Counted from the first letter of the stretch, positions 42,413 to 51,350 are shown. The stretch is DNA of 64,000 bases from Bacteroidota bacterium (GCA_019136655.1 JAGVTU010000010.1:1-64000), one strand, 5' to 3'. The notes: generated from the sequence alone by a model not told the origin. Numbers and translations: made by a program.

Positions 42413-45400
42413 TCACCGGTGAACAAGCTTTTTGACAATGGATTTCTTAAAGCCCTTCAACTCTAAAAAATATACACCGGGAGGTAATTGAAGCGATTCA
42501 GGCAGAATAAACTCGTTGGCTCCGTTTATTACCTGCTGCTGCGTTTTATAACACAACTTTCCTTCAGCATTTATAAGTGAAATTTCTACTATTCCGCTGC
42601 CCGGGGTGTTGAAGTTTACTTTCAGATATTGATCAAAAGGATTTGGAAAAGCTGATATGATATTCAAATCTTCTGCTGTGGTCTCAGATGGCGTTTCTGT
42701 CTGAGGAATATTGATGTCGCCACTCTTTGCTAATACAAAAACTCCATTGGCAATAACATTCTGCATGGATACCTGTTGCATTTCCTCTCCTGCAGGCCTT
42801 GCAGTCTTACCTGTATTTTTCCAACCATTCTGAAATTGCATCAGTACTAAATCATCATCAGTTAATCCTTGCGGCAATTCTGATTCTGAATAACTGAAAG
42901 TAATATCTGATTTAAAATTACCTTGTATTCCAAACCATCGTTTTACTAAAGAAACATCGGTAATATCTCTTGAATCAGAAATAACCGGTGTAACTCCTGA
43001 AGGCATCGCTGCAGACATTGGAGAAGATGTATAAGAATAAACTATTGCATTACCATTCTGCGAAGGCGTCAACTGCATTTTGCTAATATCTTGCCCATTA
43101 GCTGAAAAAGGTATGGTATATGTTTTTCCGGTTTGTAAACCCTGCCATTCCAGTTTATCTGATTCACTTCTGCATTTGAAATACCCATTGGTTATTTTCA
43201 TGGCAACGGGATTTCCATTGTTAAGAATAAGCTTCTGATTGTTCAAATCAATAAAACCATTATTAATCTCAATACTGTTTCTTACAACAACATTTACACC
43301 TGCAAAAGCACTCGCTGAAATTTTCAGACTTCCATATTGTTTAGACGGAGATGAAAGTGGATCAGTGCCGGTAATCAGTTGATTGTTTCCTGCGTATTCC
43401 ACAATACTCTGACTATCGAGTGAAAAATCCATATTGCCTTTAGAACATATAGCTGCCGATTCTGATTTATTATACAAACCTTCCGTTTTTGAAAACGTCA
43501 GCACGCCTTGCGACTGAACAGATATTCCGGAATTGGCATACTTTGCATTAGAAATAATTTGTGCATTGTTTAAGATAAGTTGTGCCGAAGGTGAAATAGT
43601 CAGATAATCAGTTGCAGCAACCTGATGACTGCTAACCATAAAATTACCTTCTGCCATTTGTACGGTGCATCCCTTTGCAATGATCTGTTTTATCTGATCT
43701 ATTACGGCAGCAACACTTCGTTTGTAGAGTATTGTTCCTTGTCGCCCAAAGGTTAATCTGCCGAAATAAATTCCTGAGCCTCCACCTGCACGAGTCATCA
43801 AAGCATTACCTGCAGCCTGAAATTCATCACCATAAATTTTTAAGGCAGTGTTATTGCTTCCCTGTATATTATCGTCAAAATTCAATACACCATTCAGGTG
43901 ATGAAACTTTCCGAAAACGGATAAACTTATCGAGTCAGCAGAGGCAGTGAGATTGTTCGAATGAAAAAGCATCAACCCTCCACTCTGCAAATAATCTCCC
44001 TGCAGGTTTGCACTTACTGTTCCTACATTGTTTTTTAACATCAATATGCCTGATGATATTTTAAGCTTTTTACTGAAGTTATAAATACCAATGCCGGGCA
44101 TTTTAGACAAACAGGTTGTTCCTCCACTTACATTAAAATCACCTGCTACATTGAGTTTTATTGTATGACTTCCATAATTAAAATTGTTAGTCATACCACT
44201 GATGATTACATCACCCATAAAATTATTCTCCTCTGCACCAACACTTCCACTTGAGGTAAACTCAGCAGCTGCATCACCTGATAACTTTGTAGTACCATTA
44301 ACTGTGAGCAACGATCTTGCTTTGCTGTACTGCCCCATCAGAGTTGTCAAACCATTTATTCTGAACTTATCACTTGCATTGGCAAAATCAATAACAAGAT
44401 TCTGCTGCACTGTAAGCGTATTTTGCACACCCGACTCATTGCAACCATAAAAACACATAAAGATTCCTCCATTCAGTTCCAGGTCGCGGATAGTCATATC
44501 CACTTTCCCTGCCTTAACTGTTGACAGATTAAATATCCCTCTGAAATCGCCATGTGTTTGCTTGAGTTTTCCCCCTACTGTGAGCTGTGCATTTCCTTTA
44601 CCAAGATTGGCAACACCTGCATTATAGATCAGCTCTACATTTCCCATGTTCAGAAAACCTTTCAGAACATTCAGATGTATATTTCCATCTCCGTTGAAAA
44701 TTCCATTCAGTTCTCCTCCAATGTTGGCTATGCTGTCAACTGTAACTTGAAATGATGATGGATGAGTACCGCTGTGCAAATCCAACACTGAATTCATAGA
44801 TGACAAAACAATGTTTCCAATTTTAGTATTCGATATTTTTCCTGACTTATCCAATACCACCCAGCCGTCATCAATGGTCAGAGTTCCCTTGATTTCATGT
44901 GCTTCAAACTGATTGTCCTGATTCCACTCGAACAATGTATTACCAATACGTGTATTGATATTTACATTTCCAAAATTTCCGGTTACTACAGAACCAAGAG
45001 GTACCGTTGTAAAAGAATACCACTTCATTATTTTCAATGTTGAAGTTGGTGCAAATGACTCAACAGAGCGAGTAAACAATGTGGCTCCTCCAACAGTATT
45101 ATCTCCAGGATTCCAGACAAATGTTCCAGTGTTACCAATAGAAAAAGATGCATTCGTCAATGATTGAGTGATATCTCCTCCGTTCATATCAAACAATCCA
45201 TCAACATTTAATGGACCGTTCAGTGTTAACTTTTTTCCTGATATCAACTTACATTGTGCTGTAGATATAACTTGCAGTGATTTACAGGATGCATTAACAT
45301 TTATCTGAACAATATGTCCTGCTGAAATTACTACATCATCAGAAGTTGCCGGAACTCCGGCTGGATTCCAGATTGATGGGTTGGACCAGTCACCTGATAC

Positions 45401-45475
45401 AACAGAAACCTTGTTGGCTGCATGAGCAAAGAGAGTCATGACAGAAATAAACAACACTAAGACTAACTTCCTCAT
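42413..45475 (-). CDS. Large T9SS type A sorting-domain surface protein
   Basis: About 1020 residues. The signal peptide is LVLVLFISVMTLFAHA and the mature N-terminus has SGDWSNPSIWNPAGVPATSD, common at the front of large Bacteroidota exoproteins. The long middle is a repetitive beta-helix-like region rich in G, N, S and T. The C-terminal about 80 residues (SAFPNPFDQYLKVNF, ending KKLVHR) form a T9SS sorting domain. I place the start at ATG 45473-45475, one base after the stop of the 99-residue membrane protein (TAG, one base, ATG), so the two are tightly coupled; an earlier TTG is unlikely. Adhesin-like function is inferred. Confidence 0.88.
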   Translation of the reverse strand: MRKLVLVLFISVMTLFAHAANKVSVVSGDWSNPSIWNPAGVPATSDDVVISAGHIVQINVNASCKSLQVISTAQCKLISGKKLTLNGPLNVDGLFDMNGGDITQSLTNASFSIGNTGTFVWNPGDNTVGGATLFTRSVESFAPTSTLKIMKWYSFTTVPLGSVVTGNFGNVNINTRIGNTLFEWNQDNQFEAHEIKGTLTIDDGWVVLDKSGKISNTKIGNIVLSSMNSVLDLHSGTHPSSFQVTVDSIANIGGELNGIFNGDGNIHLNVLKGFLNMGNVELIYNAGVANLGKGNAQLTVGGKLKQTHGDFRGIFNLSTVKAGKVDMTIRDLELNGGIFMCFYGCNESGVQNTLTVQQNLVIDFANASDKFRINGLTTLMGQYSKARSLLTVNGTTKLSGDAAAEFTSSGSVGAEENNFMGDVIISGMTNNFNYGSHTIKLNVAGDFNVSGGTTCLSKMPGIGIYNFSKKLKISSGILMLKNNVGTVSANLQGDYLQSGGLMLFHSNNLTASADSISLSVFGKFHHLNGVLNFDDNIQGSNNTALKIYGDEFQAAGNALMTRAGGGSGIYFGRLTFGRQGTILYKRSVAAVIDQIKQIIAKGCTVQMAEGNFMVSSHQVAATDYLTISPSAQLILNNAQIISNAKYANSGISVQSQGVLTFSKTEGLYNKSESAAICSKGNMDFSLDSQSIVEYAGNNQLITGTDPLSSPSKQYGSLKISASAFAGVNVVVRNSIEINNGFIDLNNQKLILNNGNPVAMKITNGYFKCRSESDKLEWQGLQTGKTYTIPFSANGQDISKMQLTPSQNGNAIVYSYTSSPMSAAMPSGVTPVISDSRDITDVSLVKRWFGIQGNFKSDITFSYSESELPQGLTDDDLVLMQFQNGWKNTGKTARPAGEEMQQVSMQNVIANGVFVLAKSGDINIPQTETPSETTAEDLNIISAFPNPFDQYLKVNFNTPGSGIVEISLINAEGKLCYKTQQQVINGANEFILPESLQLPPGVYFLELKGFKKSIVKKLVHR

Positions 45476-45476
45476 C

Positions 45477-45776
45477 CTACTGATTATCCTTTCTGTTATC
45501 GGTTTCAACTACCTTTCTTACTCTGGCTCCCATCATCGTTTCAGCCTGAAAATCTGTTTTCAGCTCAGCTACGTTAAAGTCAACAGGTTTTGCTGTTGCA
45601 GTTGAAGTAGTTGCCTGAGCTTTTGATTTCTTTGAATTGGACAATTGAAAAAATATCACCAGACCGGCTGTCAATAAAGCAACAACGGATGATACAACCA
45701 GTACCATCCTGAATGTTATTCTCATCTTCTGCCTTTGCCCGGATCTTAAATTTCTTCTAAATCTGCGTTTACTCAT
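45477..45776 (-). CDS. Small single-span membrane protein with QRQKM motif
   Basis: 99 residues. An Arg-rich N-terminus (MSKRRFRRNLRSGQRQKM) is followed by one transmembrane helix (about 24-45, MVLVVSSVVALLTAGLVIFF) and a polar periplasmic tail without a fold I recognise. The QRQKM motif sits a few residues before the membrane helix, as in the 379-residue protein at 41177-42316. It begins the three-gene run with the large T9SS protein and lies just downstream of a terminator that closes the phosphorelay operon. Function unknown. Confidence 0.8.
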   Translation of the reverse strand: MSKRRFRRNLRSGQRQKMRITFRMVLVVSSVVALLTAGLVIFFQLSNSKKSKAQATTSTATAKPVDFNVAELKTDFQAETMMGARVRKVVETDNRKDNQ

Positions 45777-45802
45777 TCTACAGTTTACCCTGAATCTTTA
45801 TA

Positions 45803-45831
45803 TGCATAAAATGAAAAAAGGTTGCATAAAA
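45803..45831 (-). promoter_or_regulatory. Direct repeat upstream of the 99-residue gene
   Basis: TGCATAAAA occurs at 45803-45811 and 45823-45831, spaced by 20 bases (two helical turns), inside the only intergenic region before this gene run. No TAnnTTTG box or sigma-54 -24/-12 pair is visible there, so these repeats may be regulator sites. Tentative. Confidence 0.35.
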
Positions 45832-45855
45832 AAAGCCGCATTACGGTGCGGCTTT
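45832..45855 (-). terminator. Intrinsic terminator of the phosphorelay operon
   Basis: AAAGCCGCA, loop of 6, TGCGGCTTT is a perfect 9-bp stem. On the - strand it is followed by TTTTATGC and lies 19 bases after the stop of the NtrC-type regulator. Confidence 0.88.
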
Positions 45856-45874
45856 AAGACAAGTATTACAATTA

Positions 45875-47044
45875 TTACAAATTAACGAACATCAAATCAT
45901 CTACTGTTATAGAGCCATTATCAGCCAGAATAGCTGCACGCTCCATCACCGCCTTCAGTTCACGTATGTTTCCCGGCCATTCATAGTCGAGCATAAACTT
46001 AGCTGCTTCTTTTGTAACAGTGGCAACCGGAGTTTTATTGGTCTGTGCATATTGCTCAAGAAAATGTTTGGCAAGCAAAATCACATCATCACCTCTTTCC
46101 TTCAATGGAGGCAGGTGAATCAGGAATCCCTGAATACGGTAAAATAAGTCTTCTCTGAAACGGCCTTCTTTAACTTCAAGTGCAAGGTTACGGTTGGTAG
46201 CAGCTACCATACGGAAATCCAGTTTAATGGTTTTATTGCTTCCTATACGCTGCACTTCTTTTTCTTGCAACACGCGCAACAGTTTCGCCTGTAAGTTCAA
46301 TGGCATTTCACCAATTTCGTCAAGAAATATTGTGCCATCATTGGCCTCTTCAAACTTTCCTATTCTGCGTTCACGTGCATCTGTAAATGCTCCCTTCTCA
46401 TGACCGAAAAGTTCACTCTCAATCAATTCCTCTGGGATAGCACTCATGTTTACGGTAACAAAGTTTTTTCTTGCACGAGGTGAATTATAATGCAGTGCTT
46501 TGGCAACTAGTTCTTTTCCTGTTCCGCTTTGTCCTGTCACCAGCACCATCATATTACTTTTTTCAACCTTCTGTATCAGTCGCAACATTCTAAGCACAGC
46601 ATTGCTGTTTCCGAGTATGTTGCTGTATTTATGACGATCTATAATCTGATCTTTGAGCATTTCATTTTCTTTCTTCAATACCACATTGGCACTAAGGTTG
46701 GCAATGGAGTTCTCCAGATTGACAAATAAATTGTCGTTCTTAATCAGATAATCATGGGCTCCGCTTTTGTAAGCATCAACAACCACTTCAAGGCTTTCCT
46801 GCCCTGAAACGAGAACACACATAATCGCTGAATTGTAACTTTTTATTTTACGCATCAGTCCTACTCCATTCATTCCCGGTAAGTGATAGTCAATCGTCAC
46901 GATGTCGGGATTGAGATGAAGGTTGTTCAGACAGTCCTCTGCTGACTCAAAATGTTGAATCTCGTAATTCGGATTCTTTGATAATGTCTGACGCATGAGG
47001 GTAACCATCATGGCATCATCTTCTACAATAAATATCTTCGCCAT
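45875..47044 (-). CDS. NtrC-type sigma-54 response regulator lacking the DNA-binding domain
   Basis: 389 residues. A receiver domain (phospho-acceptor D52 in VTIDYHLPGMNG) is followed by a sigma-54-interacting AAA+ domain: Walker A GQSGTGKE (171-178), the sigma-54 loop GAFTDA (218-223; usual GAFTGA), Walker B TIFLDEIGEM and arginine finger GRFREDLFYRI. The protein stops at DDLMFVNL right after the AAA+ lid, where NtrC would have a Fis-type helix-turn-helix. HTH-less sigma-54 activators such as FlgR and CtcC act from solution. It follows the hybrid kinase gene after 13 bases and is its likely phosphorelay output. Confidence 0.93.
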   Translation of the reverse strand: MAKIFIVEDDAMMVTLMRQTLSKNPNYEIQHFESAEDCLNNLHLNPDIVTIDYHLPGMNGVGLMRKIKSYNSAIMCVLVSGQESLEVVVDAYKSGAHDYLIKNDNLFVNLENSIANLSANVVLKKENEMLKDQIIDRHKYSNILGNSNAVLRMLRLIQKVEKSNMMVLVTGQSGTGKELVAKALHYNSPRARKNFVTVNMSAIPEELIESELFGHEKGAFTDARERRIGKFEEANDGTIFLDEIGEMPLNLQAKLLRVLQEKEVQRIGSNKTIKLDFRMVAATNRNLALEVKEGRFREDLFYRIQGFLIHLPPLKERGDDVILLAKHFLEQYAQTNKTPVATVTKEAAKFMLDYEWPGNIRELKAVMERAAILADNGSITVDDLMFVNL

Positions 47045-47057
47045 AGTTATTATTTGT

Positions 47058-49409
47058 TTATGCTTCTTCTTGTTTTAATTCATTTTCAAGTTCAATACAT
47101 GCTACAGCACACTGGTCAGAAACTTTCTTGATAAGAGCCGGCATATCATCCAGATTACACAACTCTTTTGCATTCTTTTCAATTGCCATAACATCCTCGT
47201 ATGTTTCCTTTAAACCTACATAGTTTAAAGAAGGTTTCATTTTGTGTGCTGCCTGTCGCACTTTTTCCCAATCCTTTTGCTGCAGTCCGTCTTCCAGGTC
47301 GGTAACTGATGCAGGGATATTGGTGACAAATAAATTCAGAAACTCTCTGATAAAATCTGCATTACCACCTGACATTTCATTCAGGAAAGTAAGATTGGTG
47401 AGTTTTGCCGCATTTGTAGCAGATGCTTCTTGTTGAATCTCTGCAGTATCGGTTTTCTCCACTTCCACACAGTTATCTTTTCCAGACAACTCTATTATTT
47501 TATTTTTAACCTCAATTGGGTCAAACGGCTTCGATACATAGTCATTCATTCCATTGGCAAGACATTTTTCTTTCTCTGTTGATGTGGCATGTGCCGTCAT
47601 GGCCAGAATAGGAATATTTTGTTTTTTGCCTGTCAATGTAGTCCGTATTTTTTCAGTTGCAGCATATCCGTTCATCTCCGGCATTTCAATATCCATCAAC
47701 ACAACATCAAAATCTTCTGCAATAATTTTTTCAATTGCTTCTACTCCATTACATGCTTCGTCATGGTCGAAACCCCAGTCTTTGATATGCTTATTAATGA
47801 TTAAACGGTTTATCTCATTATCCTCTACCACTAGCAATTTTATTTTACCTGTAAAATTGACATGCTTCTCTGCAACACCTTTGCTTTCTGTTTCAGCTTC
47901 TCCGGGTGCTGGTAATGCAAATGGCATCTCAAACGTAAAGGTTGTTCCTTTTTTCAGAACACTTTCGACTTGTATTTTTCCGTCCTGTAATTCAACAATT
48001 CTTTTTGCAATACTTAAACCAAGACCGGTTCCGCCATATTTTCTTGTAATATCGTTTCCTGCCTGCGAGAATGATTCAAAGATGGTAGCAATTTTATCTT
48101 CGGCAATGCCTATACCGGTATCAACTACCTTAAATTGAATGCTTGCCATATTATCTTTAAAAGTCATCAGATGCACATTCAATGTAACTGAGCCCTGATG
48201 TGTAAATTTAACAGCGTTACCCATCAGATTATTTATCACCTGACTTAACCTTACCGGATCCCCTTTAATTAACTCAGGAAGTTTTTCATCGTATTCAACT
48301 TTTATTTTCACGTTCTTGTCGGTGACACGTGCTTTAAACAGTTCATTAATGGTATTAACCAGTTCCTTTAAGTTGAAACATACGTTTTCAAATGTCATCT
48401 TCTCTGCTTCAATCTTAGAGAAGTCGAGAATATCATTGATAATTACCAGCAGATTATCAGCTGATTTTTTAATAGCATTCAGATAGTGCGTTTGTTCTTT
48501 ATCAAGCTTCGATTGCTGAAGAATATTTGTTATACCAATGATTCCATGAATAGGTGTGCGAATCTCATGACTCATATTAGCCAGAAACTGCTCTTTCATT
48601 TTTTGAGTTTCACTCGATATAATTACTTGTTGACGCAACTGATCTTCCTGCTCTTTGTGCCCGGTTATATCTGTTGCAATACCCATTACACCTGCAAGCT
48701 GGCCATCAGCACCAAAGGATGGAATGTAATGCACTTCAAAAAAGCAACCTTCATACTCCATGTTTTCCTTCACCTCTTTTCCCAACAGAGCATTCTTTAC
48801 ATCTTTAAGTTTGACAGGAAGTTTGTTCCATATTTCAAAAACTGATTTGCCTAATACATCTTCTTCGCAAAGGTTGAGTGTATCCATAGCACGACCTTTG
48901 AAAAGTGTAAATATCCCTGATTGATTTATGTTGAACAGGATAAGCTGTGACTTAGAAATCACAGCATTCAGTGTTCGCTCAGTTTGCAACAGCACACTCT
49001 CCATCGAACTTTGAGAAGACTTCGACATCTTATTTTTAAGTGCCGATTTAATGGCATTAGCTATTGTCTCAGGCGACAAGTTTGATTTGGATAAGTAGTC
49101 CACTGCACCTGCTTTCATTATTTCAACTACGACTTTTTCATCAGCCTGCGCAGAAATGACAATTACAGGAGCCTGACCACCTTGCTGTGTATATTCTAAA
49201 ATAAAGTCATAACCTGTAAGACCTGTAAGATAATAGTCAATAATTAACGTATCATATTCTTTACTCAATGCGGCCTCCATTCCCTGCTCGTATGTTTCTG
49301 CAATGGTCAGGTCAGCATTAAATCCTGAAGATTTTATCGCACGCTTGATAGCTATTCTGTCAACAGCATCATCATCAATCACTAAAATATTTACTTTTTT
49401 CTCAGACAT
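47058..49409 (-). CDS. Hybrid histidine kinase with full internal phosphorelay (Rec-PAS-HK-Rec-HPt)
   Basis: 783 residues. Domains in order: receiver (about 5-125, D58), PAS (about 145-250), HisKA (H281 in MSHEIRTP), HATPase (NAVKFT, VDTGIGIAED, GGTGLGLSI), second receiver (about 522-640, D573 in LMDIEMPEMNG) and HPt (about 675-775, H722 in AAHKMKPSL). No transmembrane segment is seen, so it senses a cytoplasmic signal or is driven by a partner through its N-terminal receiver. The upstream single-receiver gene and downstream NtrC-type gene suggest a phosphorelay from receiver input to sigma-54 output. Gaps of 11 and 13 bases show one operon. Confidence 0.94.
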   Translation of the reverse strand: MSEKKVNILVIDDDAVDRIAIKRAIKSSGFNADLTIAETYEQGMEAALSKEYDTLIIDYYLTGLTGYDFILEYTQQGGQAPVIVISAQADEKVVVEIMKAGAVDYLSKSNLSPETIANAIKSALKNKMSKSSQSSMESVLLQTERTLNAVISKSQLILFNINQSGIFTLFKGRAMDTLNLCEEDVLGKSVFEIWNKLPVKLKDVKNALLGKEVKENMEYEGCFFEVHYIPSFGADGQLAGVMGIATDITGHKEQEDQLRQQVIISSETQKMKEQFLANMSHEIRTPIHGIIGITNILQQSKLDKEQTHYLNAIKKSADNLLVIINDILDFSKIEAEKMTFENVCFNLKELVNTINELFKARVTDKNVKIKVEYDEKLPELIKGDPVRLSQVINNLMGNAVKFTHQGSVTLNVHLMTFKDNMASIQFKVVDTGIGIAEDKIATIFESFSQAGNDITRKYGGTGLGLSIAKRIVELQDGKIQVESVLKKGTTFTFEMPFALPAPGEAETESKGVAEKHVNFTGKIKLLVVEDNEINRLIINKHIKDWGFDHDEACNGVEAIEKIIAEDFDVVLMDIEMPEMNGYAATEKIRTTLTGKKQNIPILAMTAHATSTEKEKCLANGMNDYVSKPFDPIEVKNKIIELSGKDNCVEVEKTDTAEIQQEASATNAAKLTNLTFLNEMSGGNADFIREFLNLFVTNIPASVTDLEDGLQQKDWEKVRQAAHKMKPSLNYVGLKETYEDVMAIEKNAKELCNLDDMPALIKKVSDQCAVACIELENELKQEEA

Positions 49410-49420
49410 TCTCCTTAATT

Positions 49421-49861
49421 TTAATCGGGTAAAACAGAAAGATTCCAGTACGAGTTGAGCACACCAATTGCTTCAACCAATTTGTCGAAAGACACAGGCT
49501 TAATGATATAACCTGCAACATTTTTCTTGTATGCTTCCAATCTGTCCTGATCATCTTTGGACGTAGTAAGCATAAAAACACTGATGGTCTTCAATTCCTC
49601 ATCATCACGAATAGCACTCAGCAACTCGAGCCCATTCATACGAGGCATGTTGATGTCAAGCAACATGATTTTTGGCATGTTTTCATATTTGGCATTGCCA
49701 TTTATGCCTTTTAGATGCTCATAAGCTTCTTCGCCATCACGTGCAATCAGAAGTGGATTTGAAATATTGTTTTTTGCAAATGCACGCTTCACAACCATTC
49801 GGTCTATCTCATCATCTTCAACAAGTAAAATGCTAGGTAATGCATCAGTCATCATACTCAT
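49421..49861 (-). CDS. Single-domain response regulator
   Basis: 146 residues, only a receiver domain of the Rcp1-like type: acidic pocket VEDDEID, phospho-acceptor in MLLDINMPRMNG, Thr/Ser in MLTTS and Lys in IIKPVSF. No output domain. Probably a phosphate donor, sink or shuttle for the hybrid kinase gene 11 bases downstream. The N-terminus has three near in-frame ATGs (49861, 49855, 49852), so the exact start is uncertain. Confidence 0.9.
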   Translation of the reverse strand: MSMMTDALPSILLVEDDEIDRMVVKRAFAKNNISNPLLIARDGEEAYEHLKGINGNAKYENMPKIMLLDINMPRMNGLELLSAIRDDEELKTISVFMLTTSKDDQDRLEAYKKNVAGYIIKPVSFDKLVEAIGVLNSYWNLSVLPD

Positions 49862-50190
49862 ACAATTTTTTTAGTATGACTTATACTGAATAACAACTGT
49901 TAAGTTACCTGCGTCTTCATTGACTGTAAGAAAGCTTTTGTAAGAAATTTGAATTTTCGTTTAAAATCAGACACTCCGGTTACGGCATTTACTCATTTTA
50001 TCAGTTTCATTTTCTGATTGAAACATATTTTGAAGCAAAAAGCCTGCTTCGATTTTTTCGAAGAGGTTACTTCACATGTTATGGTCTGCGGTTAAATGCA
50101 AAGGATTAATGACGAAGCCAATTCTTATCCATCCTTTTTTTAAAAATCTCTCTTTCATTACTGAGAATTCTGCAACATGGCTGTTAAATA
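49862..50190. other. Intergenic region between the phosphorelay operon and efp
   Basis: No gene is supported. It contains a short perfect inverted repeat CTTCGA/TCGAAG around 50047-50063, without a useful T-tract. No TAnnTTTG or sigma-54 promoter motif was recognised, although the promoter of the phosphorelay operon should lie near 49870-49920. Confidence 0.5.
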
Positions 50191-50218
50191 AAAAAGCGAA
50201 CTGTTTAGTTCGCTTTTT
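50191..50218 (-). terminator. Intrinsic terminator of efp
   Basis: AAAAAGCGAACT, loop of 4, AGTTCGCTTTTT is a perfect 12-bp stem; on the - strand a T-run follows. It lies 18 bases past the efp stop. Confidence 0.92.
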
Positions 50219-50236
50219 CCTATCCACTTTATAATT

Positions 50237-50797
50237 TTATTTCACTCTTTCCACGTAGGTACCTGTACGGGTATCTACTTTTATTTTTTCTCCTTCATTC
50301 ACAAACAATGGAACCTGCACTACAGCACCGGTTTCAAGTGTAGCTGCCTTCAGAGTGTTGGTAGCAGTATCACCTTTCACTCCCGGTTCACTGTAAGTAA
50401 TCATCAGTTCAACAAATGTTGGTGGCTCGGCAAGTATCGGGTTTTCTCCTTCGAATGCAATCTTCAGCATCATCTCTTCTTTCAGATATTTTGCACCGTC
50501 ACCAATCATCACTTCAGGAATGTAATGTTGCTCAAAAGTTTCATTATCCATTACTACCAGATTCTCTCCGTCTTTATAAAGGTATTGCATCATTTTATAT
50601 TCAACACGTGCTACCTCTACTGACTCACCTGCTCTGAAACGATTCTCAGCAAGTTTTCCGTTTTTCAGGTTACGCAATTTAGCCTGATAAAATGCTCTGA
50701 GGTTACCGGGTGTACGGTGTTGGTATTCCACCACCTGATAAAGTTCACCGTTGAAACGTATAACCGAACCTATACTAATATCTCCTGTATCTGCCAT
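50237..50797 (-). CDS. efp: Elongation factor P with unusual loop residue
   Basis: EF-P binds stalled ribosomes and promotes peptide bonds at polyproline. 186 residues, the normal three beta domains. The loop that reaches the peptidyl-transferase centre reads HRTPGNLRAF: Asn32 occupies the place of the Lys34 that E. coli modifies with beta-lysine. The protein therefore may act unmodified or by another modification; this is inference. It lies downstream of the rpsF-rpsR-rplI operon, separated by a terminator. Confidence 0.96.
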   Translation of the reverse strand: MADTGDISIGSVIRFNGELYQVVEYQHRTPGNLRAFYQAKLRNLKNGKLAENRFRAGESVEVARVEYKMMQYLYKDGENLVVMDNETFEQHYIPEVMIGDGAKYLKEEMMLKIAFEGENPILAEPPTFVELMITYSEPGVKGDTATNTLKAATLETGAVVQVPLFVNEGEKIKVDTRTGTYVERVK

Positions 50798-50831
50798 TTT
50801 CTTTTTTTATTATATGATTAAATTAAACAAA

Positions 50832-50860
50832 ACAGGCAACGTAAATAAACCGCTGCCTGT
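50832..50860 (-). terminator. Intrinsic terminator of the rpsF-rpsR-rplI operon
   Basis: ACAGGCA pairs with TGCCTGT, and inner CG/CG pairs extend the stem. On the - strand TTTTGTTTAATT follows. It lies 25 bases after the rplI stop. Confidence 0.75.
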
Positions 50861-50884
50861 ATGAAGTATGATCAACTGAGGTTG

Positions 50885-51334
50885 TTATGCATTTTCAACA
50901 ACATCAAAGTTTACTTTAGCTTTAATGTCGCGGTGCAAAGCTACTTCAGCAGTGTAAGTGCCGGTTTTACGAATGTGCTCTTCAGGCATTGTGATTTGCT
51001 TCTTGTCAATGGAATATCCCATTTTTTTCAGCGTATCAGCAATGTTTTGTGAAGTAACTGATCCATATAACTTACCATTTTCTCCAACTTTGGCATTGAT
51101 GGTAAGAGTAACACTTGAAATAGCGTCTGCTAATTTTTCTGCATCACCTTTTATCTTAGCCATTTTATGAGCGCGTTGCTTCATAGTTTCAGCATGAACT
51201 TTCATGTTGGCTTCGCTTGCAATAACTGCAAATCCGCGTGGTATCAGGTAATTTAGTCCGTAACCGTTTTTAACTTTTACAACTTCATCGGCATAACCGA
51301 GGTTCTTGATGTCTTGTTTTAAAATCACTTCCAT
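50885..51334 (-). CDS. rplI: 50S ribosomal protein bL9
   Basis: 149 residues. The N-terminal globular domain (MEVILKQDIKNLGYADEVV, KNGYGLNYLIPRGFAV) and the long connecting helix are standard; L9 binds 23S rRNA near the L1 stalk and helps maintain the reading frame. Last gene of the rpsF-rpsR-rplI operon. Unlike most genes here it has a strong Shine-Dalgarno sequence (51343-51349). Confidence 0.98.
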   Translation of the reverse strand: MEVILKQDIKNLGYADEVVKVKNGYGLNYLIPRGFAVIASEANMKVHAETMKQRAHKMAKIKGDAEKLADAISSVTLTINAKVGENGKLYGSVTSQNIADTLKKMGYSIDKKQITMPEEHIRKTGTYTAEVALHRDIKAKVNFDVVENA

Positions 51335-51342
51335 TTTAATTC

Positions 51343-51349
51343 CCTCCTT
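51343..51349 (-). promoter_or_regulatory. Strong Shine-Dalgarno of rplI
   Basis: On the - strand AAGGAGG (then GA) lies 8 bases before the ATG and directly after the rpsR stop. Such strong matches are rare in Bacteroidota, whose ribosomes hide the anti-Shine-Dalgarno. Confidence 0.8.
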
Positions 51350-51350
51350 G

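Noticed and set aside
47554-48138. A 194-codon open frame antisense to the hybrid kinase gene
   Set aside because: Shadow of the conserved HATPase and receiver coding region.
50041-50068. CTTCGA/TCGAAG hairpin as a terminator
   Set aside because: Short stem, not followed by a T-tract in either direction and about 170 bases from the nearest stop codon.
45777-50236. Sigma-54 -24/-12 promoters near the NtrC-type regulator
   Set aside because: I searched the gaps by eye for TGGCAC-N5-TTGC on both strands and found none convincing; a weight-matrix scan of the whole genome would be decisive.
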